NCBI GenBank assembly: GCA_032622095.1
Contig: CP136066.1
Span: 47,588,911 to 47,652,910 of the forward strand
Direction of reading: 5' to 3'
DNA: 64,000 nt
Source: Siphonodentalium dalli
Lineage: Eukaryota; Mollusca; Scaphopoda; Gadilida; Siphonodentaliidae
The notes under the pieces were generated by a model, which had not been told where the DNA came from, made no database searches, and worked only from the letters and a program-made list of their open reading frames with translations. Position 1 is the stretch's first letter, and each line of letters begins with the position of its first letter. Position numbers and translations under genes: made by a program. This document shows, in pieces, positions 54,391 to 64,000 of the stretch.

Positions 54391-57300
54391 CTATACATCC
54401 AAAACCATATTGGCTTCGTTTTATATTCTGGCAACCTGGATTGTTAATCCAATTTCCTGCCAATTTTGTGTATAAACTCAGTAAACCACCAGGCCCCGCG
54501 CTTTATTTCTGCTCATCGTCTCGCTTGGTATACATCCGGTACCTTATAGTAAACACAACATGGGGTACTTCAGGCAACCACACTGCTCCTTATTAAAGCT
54601 TGTGGACTCTAACCCCCATCGAAATCGTCGAGCGTTGATCGCCGGTCTGTTCGGGTCTCTCCACCATACGCCTCGTGGATGATGTGGCGCCTCGGCGGAT
54701 TCCTGGTTTCGTATTCAATCTGAACTGCTCTGTGCTGGACAATCCGCTCAGAATACACGCGTGCAGGTTTTTTTTATCATTGGGTCGCACCTCGCTGATC
54801 TATGTATCGTATAATGAGTAAGACTAAAGCATGTCATGTGCATCTTTCACATATGCATTGGTGCTATATGTGGAACCTCTCTAAAGTTCACTGTAATCCC
54901 AATTTAAGGGTCTTGTAGAATTTAAAGAGTGTTCAATGATATCGAAAATATTAAACATCGCAGTTAATCTTACCATGGAATGTTCTATTTAAATTTTGAT
55001 TATACAGTAAGTATGACTCTGCGGCATATTTTGCAGAATTCTATCAGACACGGTGTACGTGTATTGGGTACATTTGGGATCAAAATTTAACACTGGAACC
55101 AATTGTGATTTCCGTCGTTTGCCTAACATGTCATGGTGGATTCACGTATATGTAAGCATATGTCACTTTATTAAGCAGAGGCTCTGGTGTGTAACCTTGA
55201 TGTAACTAGAAGTGAATTCATATCAAAGCAACAAACCGTATAGCTATGCAACCAGATACAGCAATAAGCAACAGTATGCGTCAAATCGTTCAGTAATAAT
55301 GTCCAGTTTAAATGCACGGATGGCCTTCGCGGTGGGTATGCTGTTAAAATATTCATATATACATATTTTGTTCTTATACGAATCATAGATATCGCAAATA
55401 TTATGCTTTTGTTCATTTAATACACTTTGTTATGTAAACAAAAACCATGATATTTAACTTTTTTGGCTGTTGTTTACATAATAAATTGTACAACATTTAC
55501 AATAGCACAGGCATTGCAAAAATCTACAAAAATATCAGTTTTACGTTGAACACTATAGTACAACAATCATAATTCAGAACACTGTCTATTATCTAACACT
55601 TTTTGGGCGACAGAAGCATCGACGCTCTTTATAAGAGGCGATCATTTGGATTTGGTGATATAGGCTCACACAAATTCAAAACGTGTTTAATCGTGATCTT
55701 TTGAAGGTCGATATATAACTATATATAAATCAGAGGCGTCCGCCTGGGTGGTTTCCCGGTGATATATTTAGTAGTTATCTGATTGATTTTAATTCGGTAT
55801 ATATATGGATTACTCACATAGAAATACAGGTCAAGTTTTGGGTTCGGCGCGCCAATTGTTACTGGAGATATGACCCTTGTCGATTTAGAATTGTCGATTA
55901 TTTTTGGTTTCCGGGTGACACATTTATATACTTGGAATTAACTGATTATTCTGGTGTCTCATTAAATTAGATGTTGGTATGTTAACAACATAGAGAGTTT
56001 GCAGCATACATGAAGTTTGATTGAATGGTTTTTCCTGAATATAATTTTTCATTTATCAAAAAAAAAGTCACCGGTCAAATAAACCCGCATTATTCGAGAG
56101 ATGCTTGTGGGCTTAGCGGCTTTTTTATGCAACAATATGGTTTATGTCAAATTGACAGGGCATCGTTAATGTATGGTAAGGTGGTCATTAATGTCATTGA
56201 CATAACACCGATTAATATATTAATAATAATGTACACGCACCGTAAAATGGGTTGCTAATTCCGTTTGTGAGTAATCCAGCTTCAAACTCAGTCTTAGCTG
56301 GGACGCGACAGGGTTTCCGTTTGGGTGTCCAACTTAGAATGCTAAACAGCCCCCTCCTTGACGGCCCTGTCGGTAGCTGACCGACAGTAAGAACATATGC
56401 CAACTTTTGTCTGAACAACACATTTCACAATAAATGTTGGTTAGGTAAATCAAACTATTATTTTCAACTTGAACATACTGCATGAGAGTCTTTGGGGGGG
56501 GGGGGGGGGGTACATCCCAAACCAAGTCCCATTGTGGCCATGCATGACAGTAGTTGTTTTAGGGGGGGGGTACACCCCAAACCAAGTCCCATTGTGGCCA
56601 TGCATGACAGTAGTTGTTTTAGGGGGGTACATCCCAAACCAAGTCCCATTGTGGCCATGCATGACAGTAGTTGTTTTAGGGGGGGTACATCCCAACCCAA
56701 GTCCCATTGTGGCCATGCATGACAGTAGTTGTTTTAGGGGGGGGTACACCCCAAACCAAGTCCCATTGTGGCCATGCATGACAGTAGTTGTTTTAGGGGG
56801 GGTACACCCCAAACCAAGTCCCATTGTGGCCATGCATGACAGTAGTTGTTTTAGGGGGGTACACCCCAAACCAAGTCCCATTGTGGCCATGCATGACAGT
56901 AGTTTTTGGGGGGGGGGGGGGGTACACCCCAAACCAAGTCCCACTGAGGCCATGCATGACAGTAGTTTTTTTTGGGGGGGGGGGGGTTCACCCAAACCAA
57001 GTCCCATTGAGGCCATGCATGACAGTAGTTTTTTTTGGGGGGGGGGTACATCCCAAACCAAGTCCCATTGAGGCCATGCATGACAGTAGTTTTTTTTGGG
57101 GGGGGGGGGGTACATCCCAAACCAAGTCCCATTGTGGCCAAGCATGACAGTAGTTGTTTTAGGGGGGTACACCCCAAAACCAAGTCCCAGTGTGGCCATG
57201 CATGACAGTAGTTGTTTTAGGAGGGTACACCCCAAACCAAGTCCCATTGTGGCCATGCATGACAGTAGTTGTTTTAGGGGGGTACACCCCAAACCAAGTC

Positions 57301-58934
57301 CCATTGTGGCCATGCATGACAGTAGTTGTTTTTAGGGGGGTACACCCCAAACCAAGTCCCATTGTGGCCATGCATGACAGTAGTTGTTTTAGGTGGGGTA
57401 CACCCCAAACCAAGTCCCATTGTGGCCATGCATGACAGTAGTTGTTTTAGGGGGGTACACCCCAACCAAGTCCCATTGTGGCCATGCATGACAGTAGTTG
57501 TTTTAGGGGGGTACACCCCAAACCAAGTCCCATTGTGGAAATGCATGACAGTAGTTGTTTTAGGTGGGGTACACCCCAAACCAAGTCCCATTGTGGCCAT
57601 GCATGACAGTAGTTGTTTTAGGGGGGGGGGGGGTACACCCCAAACCAAGTCCCATTGTGGCCATGCATGACAGTAGTTGTTTCAGGGGGGTACACCCCAA
57701 ACCAAGTCCCATTGTGGCCATGCATGACAGTAGTTTTTTTTGGGGGGGGGTACACCCAAACCAAGTCCCACTGAGGCCATGCATGACAGTAGTTTTTTTT
57801 TGGGGGGGGGGTACACCCCAAACCAAGTCCCATTGAGGCCATGCATGACAGTAGTTTTTTTTTGGGGGGGGGTGTGTACACCCCAAACCAAGTCCCATTG
57901 AGGCCATGCATGACAGTAGTTTTTTTTTGGGGGGGGGGGGTACATCCAAAACCAAGTCCCATTGAGGCCATGCATGACAGTAGTTTTTTTTGGGGGGGGG
58001 GGGGTAACACCCCAAACCAAGTCCCACTGAGGCCATGCATGACAGTAGTTTTTTTGGGGGGGGGGGGTACACACCAAACCAAGTCCCATTGAGGCCATGC
58101 ATGACAGTAGTTTTTTTTGGGGGGGTACATCCCAAACCAAGTCCCATTGAGGCCTTGCATGACAGTAGTTTTTTTGGGGTGGGGGGTACATCCCAAACCA
58201 AGTCCCATTGAGCCCATGCGTGACAGTAGTTTTTTTGGGGTGGGGGGGGGGGTACATCCCCAAACCAAGTCCCATTGAGGCCATGCATGACAGTAGTTGT
58301 TGTAGGGGGGGTACATCCCAAACCAAGTCCCATTGAGGCCATGCATGACAGTAGTTGTTGTAGGGGGGGTACATCCCAAACCAAGTCCCATTGTGGCCAT
58401 GCATGACAGTAGTTGTTGTAGGGGGGGGTACATCCCAAACCAAGTCCCATTGTGGCCATGCATGACAGTAATTTTTTGGGGGGGTACATCCCAAACCAAG
58501 TCCCATTGAGGCCATGCATGACAGTAGTTTTTTTTTGGGGGGGGGGGGGTACATTTCAAACCAAGTCCCATTGAGGGCCATGCATGACAGTAGTTTTTTT
58601 GGGGTGGGGGGGGGGGGGGGTACATCCCAAACCAAGTCCCATTGGAGGCCATGCATGACAGTAGTTGTTGTAGGGGGGGTACATCCCAAACCAAGTCCCA
58701 TTGAGGCCATGCATGACAGTAGTTGTTGTAGGGGGGGGGGGGTACATCCCAAACCAAGTCACATTGTGGCCATGCATGACAGTAGTTGTTGTAGGGGGGG
58801 TACAAATCCCCAAACTCCAAAAAAAAACACCATGCATGACAGTAGTTTTGGGGGGGGGTACATCCCAAACCAAGTCCCATTGAGGCCATGCATGACAGTA
58901 GTTTTGGGGGGTACATCCCAAACCAAGTCCCATT
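54234..58934 (+). repeat. 4.7 kb tandem duplication, first unit
   Basis: A ~2.25 kb flank (54,234-56,480) plus a G-rich satellite array (56,481-58,934). It is repeated from 58,935 with a constant offset of ~4,695-4,700. Flank copies differ by rare substitutions and single-base indels. Open frames in the flank (e.g. 56,025 and 60,712) are frameshifted between copies, so they are not conserved genes. Confidence 0.9.
56481..58934. repeat. 57-bp G-tract satellite, array 1, about 43 copies
   Basis: The unit is (G)6-19 'tacaccccaaaccaagtccc' 'attgtggccatgcatgacag' 'tagttgtttta'. Length varies with the G run and the preceding T run. Three variant classes occupy separate zones: gttgttttagggg, gtttttttgggg and gttgttgtagggg. 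Long frames on both strands (up to 473 codons) are shadows. An aberrant unit with 'aatccccaaactccaaaaaa' lies at 58,801-58,835. Confidence 0.93.
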
Positions 58935-61900
58935 GTATACAAAATGCTGACAAAGCGACATTGAGTGCAAGCAACCAGGCATATATACTTGTGTATAGAG
59001 TAGCGTCCCGTTAATTGCTGTCGGGGGAATAAAGATCACAATAAAGGCATACTATCAGCATGTAATAGACAATATAAAACTTGGAAATCTATACATCCAA
59101 AACCATATTGGCTTCGTTTTATATTCTGGCAACCTGGATTGTTAATCCAATTTCCTTCCAATTTTGTGTATAAACTCAGTAAACCACCAGGCCCCGCGCT
59201 TTATTTCTGCTCATCGTCTCGCTTGGTATACATCCGGTACCTTATAGTAAACACAACATGGGGTACTTCAGGCAACCACACTGCTCCTTATTAAAGCTTG
59301 TGGACTCTAACCCCCATCGAAATCGTCGAGCGTTGATCGCCGGTCTGTTCGGGTCTCTCCACCATACGCCTCGTGGATGATGTGGCGCCTCGGCGGATTC
59401 CTGGTTTCGTATTCAATCTGAACTGCTCTGTGCTGGACAATCCGCTCAGAATACACGCGTGCAGGTTTTTTTTATCATTGGGTCGCACCTCGCTGATCTA
59501 TGTATCGTATAATGAGTAAGACTAAAGCATGTCATGTGCATCTTCACATATGCATTGGTGCTATATGTGGAACCTCTCTAAAAGTTCACTGTAATCCCAA
59601 TTTAAGGGTCTTGTAGAATTTAAAGAGTGTTCAATGATATCGAAAATATTAAACATCGCAGTTAATCTTACCATGGAATGTTCTATTTAAATTTTGATTA
59701 TACAGTAAGTATGACTCTGCGGCATATTTTGCAGAATTCTATCAGACACGGTGTACGTGTATTGGGTACATTTGGGATCAAAATTTAACACTGGAACCAA
59801 TTGTGATTTCCGTCGTTTGCCTAACATGTCATGGTGGATTCACGTATATGTAAGCATATGTCACTTTATTAAGCAGAGGGCTCTGGTGTGTAACTTGATG
59901 TAACTAGAAGTGAATTCATATCAAAGCAACAAACCGTATAGCTATGCAACCAGATACAGCAATAAGCAACAGTATGCGTCAAATCGTTCAGTAATAATGT
60001 CCAGTTTAAATGCACGGATGGCCTTCGCGGTGGGTATGCTGTTAAAATATTCATATAGACATATTTTGTTCTTATACGAATCATAGATATCGGAAATATT
60101 ATGCTTTTGTTCATTTAATACACTTTGTTATGTAAACAAAAACCATGATATTTAACTTTTTTGGCTGTTGTTTACATAATAAATTGTACAACATTTACAA
60201 TAGCACAGGCATTGCAAAAATCTACAAAAATATAAGTTTTACGTTGAACACTATAGTACAACAATCATAATTCAGAACACTGTCTATTATCTACCACTTT
60301 TTGGGCGACAGAAGCATCGACGCTCTTTATAAGAGGCGATCATTTGGATTTGGTGATATAGGCTCACACAAATTCAAAACGTGTTTAATCGTGATCTTTT
60401 GAAGGTCGATATATAACTATATAAATCAGAGGCGTCCGCCTGGGTGGTTTCCCGGTGATATATTTAGTAGTTATCTGATTGATTTTAATTCGGTATATAT
60501 ATGGATTACTCACATAGAAATACAGGTCAAGTTTTGGGTTCGGCGCGCCAATTGTTACTGGAGATATGACCCTTGTCGATTTAGAATTGTCGATTATTTT
60601 GGTTTCCGGGTGACACATTTATATACTTGGAATTAACTGATTATTCTGGTGTCTCATTAAATTAGATGTTGGTATGTTAACAACATAGAGAGTTTGCAGC
60701 ATACATGAAGTTTGATTGAATGGTTTTTTCCTGAATATAATTTTTCATTTATCAAAAAAAAAGTCACCGGTCAAATAAACCCGCATTATTCGAGAGATGC
60801 TTGTGGCTTAGCGGCTTTTTTATGCAACAATATGGTTTATGTCAAATTGGACAGGGCATCGTTAATGTATGGTAAGGTGGTCATTAATGTCATTGACATA
60901 ACACCGATTAATATATTAATATAATGTACACGCACCGTAAAATGGGTTGCTAATTCCGTTTGTGAGTAATCCAGCTTCAAACTCAGTCTTAGCTGGGACG
61001 CGACAGGGTTTCCGTTTGGGTGTCCAACTTAGAATGTAAACAGCCCCCTCCTTGACGGCCCTGTCGGTAGCTGACCGACAGTAAGAACATATGCCAACTT
61101 TTGTCTGAACAACACATTTCACAATAAATGTTGGTTAGGTAAATCAAACCTATTATTTTCAACTTGAACATAATGCATGAGAGTCTTTGGGGGGGGGGGT
61201 ACATCCCAAACCAAGTCCCATTGTGGCCATGCATGACAGTAGTTGTTTTAGGGGGGGGGGGGGTACACCCCAAACCAAGTCCCATTGTGGCCATGCATGA
61301 CAGTAGTTGTTTTAGGGGGGTACATCCCAAACCAAGTCCCATTGTGGCCATGCATGACAGTAGTTGTTTTAGGGGGGGTACATCCCAACCCAAGTCCCAT
61401 TGTGGCCATGCATGACAGTAGTTGTTTTAGGGGGGGTACACCCCAAACCAAGTCCCATTGTGGCCATGCATGACAGTAGTTGTTTCAGGGGGGGGTACAC
61501 CCCAAACCAAGTCCCATTGTGGCCATGCATGACAGTAGTTGTTTTAGGGGGGGTACACCCCAAACCAAGTCCCATTGTGGCCATGCATGACAGTAGTTTT
61601 TTTGGGGGGGGGGGGGGGTACACCCCAAACCAAGTCCCACTGAGGCCATGCATGACAGTAGTTTTTTTTTGGGGGGGGGGGGTTCACCCAAACCAAGTCC
61701 CATTGAGGCCATGCATGACAGTAGTTTTTTTTTTGGGGGGGGGGGTACATCCCAAACCAAGTCCCATTGAGGCCATGCATGACAGTAGTTTTTTTGGGGG
61801 GGGGGGGGTACATCCCAAACCAAGTCCCATTGTGGCCAAGCATGACAGTAGTTGTTTTAGGGGGGTACACCCCAAACCAAGTCCCAGTGTGGCCATGCAT

Positions 61901-63768
61901 GACAGTAGTTGTTTTAGGAGGGTACACCCCAAACCAAGTCCCATTGTGGCCATGCATGACAGTAGTTGTTTTAGAGGGGTACACCCCAAACCAAGTCCCA
62001 TTGTGGCCATGCATGACAGTAGTTGTTTTAGGGGGGTACAGCCCAAAACAAGTCCCATTGTGGCCATGCATGACAGTAGTTGTTTTAGGTGGGGTACACC
62101 CCAAACCAAGTCCCATTGTGGCCATGCATGACAGTAGTTGTTTTAGGGGGGTACACCCCAAACCAAGTCCCATTGTGGCCATGCATGACAGTAGTTGTTT
62201 TAGGGGGGTACACCCCAAACCAAGTCCCATTGTGGAAATGCATGACAGTAGTTGTTTTAGGTGGGGTACACCCCAAACCAAGTCCCATTGTGGCCATGCA
62301 TGACAGTAGTTGTTTTAGGGGGGGGTACACCCCAAACCAAGTCCCATTGTGGCCATGCATGACAGTAGTTGTTTCAGGGGGGTACACCCCAAACCAAGTC
62401 CCATTGTGGCCATGCATGACAGTAGTTTTTTTTTGGGGGGGGGGGGGGTACACCCAAACCAAGTCCCACTGAGGCCATGCATGACAGTAGTTTTTTTGGG
62501 GGGGGGGGGGGGTACACCCCAAACCAAGTCCCATTGAGGCCATGCATGACAGTAGTTTTTTTGGGGGGGGGGTGTGTACACCCCAAACCAAGTCCCATTG
62601 AGGCCATGCATGACAGTAGTTTTTTTTTGGGGGGGGGGGGTACATCCAAAACCAAGTCCCATTGAGGCCATGCATGACAGTAGTTTTTTTTGGGGGGGGG
62701 GGGGTACACCCCAAACCAAGTCCCATTGAGGCCATGCATGACAGTAGTTTTTTTGGGGGGGGGGGGGTACACACCAAACCAAGTCCCATTGAGGCCATGC
62801 ATGACAGTAGTTTTTTGGGGGGGGGGTACATCCCAAACCAAGTCCCATTGAGGCCTTGCATGACAGTAGTTTTTTTGGGGTGGGGGGTACATCCCAAACC
62901 AAGTCCCATTGAGCCCATGCGTGACAGTAGTTTTTTTTGGGGTGGGGGGGGGGGTACATCCCAAACCAAGTCCCATTGAGGCCATGCATGACAGTAGTTG
63001 TTGTAGGGGGGGTACATCCCAAACCAAGTCCCATTGAGGCCATGCATGACAGTAGTTGTTGTAGGGGGGGGGTACATCCCAAACCAAGTCCCATTGTGGC
63101 CATGCATGACAGTAGTTGTTGTAGGGGGGGGGGGTACATCCCAAACCAAGTCCCATTGTGGCCATGCATGACAGTAATTTTTTGGGGGGTACATCCCAAA
63201 CCAAGTCCCATTGAGGCCATGCATGACAGTAGTTTTTTTTTGGGGGGGGAGGTACATTTCAAACCAAGTCCCATTGAGGCCATGCATGACAGTAGTTTTT
63301 TTGGGGTGGGGGGGGGGGGTACATCCCAAACCAAGTCCCATTGAGGCCATGCATGACAGTAGTTGTTGTAGGGGGGTACATCCCAAACCAAGTCCCATTG
63401 AGGCCATGCATGACAGTAGTTGTTGTAGGGGGGGGGGTACATCCCAAACCAAGTCACATTGTGGCCATGCATGACAGTAGTTGTTGTAGGGGGGGGTACA
63501 TCCCAAACCAAGTCCCATTGTGGCCATGCATGACAGTAGTTTTTTGGGGGGGGGGGGTACATCCCAAACCAAGTCCCATTGAGGCCATGCATGACAGTAG
63601 TTTTGGGGGGTACATCCCAAACCAAGTCCCATTGTGGCCATGCATGACAGTAGTTTTTATTGGGGGGGGGGTACACCCCAAACCAAGTCCCATTGAGGCC
63701 ATGCATGACAGTAGTTTTGGGGGGGTACATCCCAAACCAAGTCCCATTGTGGCCATGCATGACAGTAG
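58935..63768 (+). repeat. 4.7 kb tandem duplication, second unit
   Basis: A flank (58,935-61,173) and array 2 (61,174-63,768). It begins within 'cccattg/tatacaaaatgctg', so the array of unit 1 abuts the flank of unit 2 with no spacer. Confidence 0.9.
61174..63768. repeat. 57-bp G-tract satellite, array 2, about 45 copies
   Basis: It has the same order of marker variants as array 1: 'cccagtgtgg' (57,187/61,883), 'gtggaaatgc' (57,536/62,233), 'ggtgtgtaca' (57,872/62,572), 'gagcccatgcgtg' (58,210/62,911) and 'gtcacattg' (58,758/63,453). The whole array was therefore duplicated with its flank. It has a few extra units at its right end. Confidence 0.93.
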
Positions 63769-64000
63769 CACAGGCATTGCAAAAATCTACAAAAATATCA
63801 GTTTTACGTTGAACACTATAGTACAACAATCATAATTCAGAACACTGTCTATTATCTAACACTTTTTGGGCGACAGAAGCATCGACGCTCTTTATAAGAG
63901 GCGATCATTTGGATTTGGTGATATAGGCTCACACAAATTCAAAACGTGTTTAATCGTGATCTTTTGAAGGGTCGATATATAACTATATAAATCAGAGGCG
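63769..64000 (+). repeat. third, partial copy of the 4.7 kb unit flank
   Basis: After array 2 the sequence enters the flank at the position equivalent to 55,505 / 60,203 ('gcacaggcattgcaaaaatc'), skipping the first ~1.27 kb. It continues to the end of the window. Confidence 0.85.

Noticed and set aside
56025..60924. 77-codon frame in the 4.7 kb duplication flank
   Set aside because: The second copy has single-base indels that change the frame, so the reading frame is not maintained.
56450..63829. Very long frames (up to 518 codons) with Pro/Gly-rich periodic sequence
   Set aside because: They are read from the 57-bp G-tract satellite on both strands and change frame with G-run length. No start context or domain is present.

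Overview
This is eukaryotic, AT-rich, gene-poor, repeat-dominated DNA. The organism is most likely a bivalve mollusc. The clues are dispersed sequences of a type common in bivalve genomes: blocks with 'gggagataactctgcaag', blocks opening with 'gggccataactcc', and blocks ending in runs of gacagacagac/gacggacgg. This was judged by eye, without a database search. No confident host protein-coding gene, rRNA or tRNA was found. Nearly all long open frames are shadows of tandem repeats whose unit length is a multiple of three, or of the G-rich arrays near the right end.

Layout. 1-14,450 is a mosaic of satellites and minisatellites (79, 39, ~45, 41, ~94 and 31 bp units), a palindromic ATTGCGCTTAAGCGCAAT array and dispersed repeats. 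About 14,525-48,300 is a segmentally duplicated host repeat block. It occurs as an upstream copy (with an inverted part), two direct units starting near 24,458 and 30,141, and a third, short unit near 44,142. Transposons are inserted in it. 49,430-64,000 holds diverged relatives of this block and a 4.7 kb tandem duplication. Each of its units carries a ~2.5 kb array of 57-bp repeats with long G tracts.

The main discovery is a pair of ~5 kb palindromic insertions, element A (15,879-20,942) and element B (35,187-40,340). Both start TGATGATACC and end with its reverse complement. Both are flanked by exact 6-bp target-site duplications (attaaa; cttgtc), confirmed against uninterrupted copies of the same host sequence in this window. 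Each consists of long head-to-head arms joined by a short GC-rich spacer that is nearly the same in A and B. The arms carry compact, virus-like genes reading outward from the centre: a Bcl-2-family protein (B), a C2H2 zinc finger with a polyglutamine tail (B; a rearranged form in A), and a pair of small genes overlapping by ATGA (A). TATA boxes and AATAAA signals lie close to the genes. No polymerase, integrase, capsid or protease gene is present.

The 6-bp duplication, long inverted repeats and gene style suggest derivatives of Maverick/Polinton or adintovirus-like linear DNA elements. Their architecture resembles the snap-back (inverted-duplication) defective genomes known from linear DNA viruses. 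This assignment is inference: canonical Polinton ends are AG...TC, whereas these are TG...CA.

Other mobile elements are a 2.55 kb TIR element with a 4-bp duplication (44,824-47,369), a deleted hAT element with a broken BED finger (42,063-43,157), a four-fold foldback MITE (23,036-23,441) and a LINE 3' remnant (51,712-52,089).
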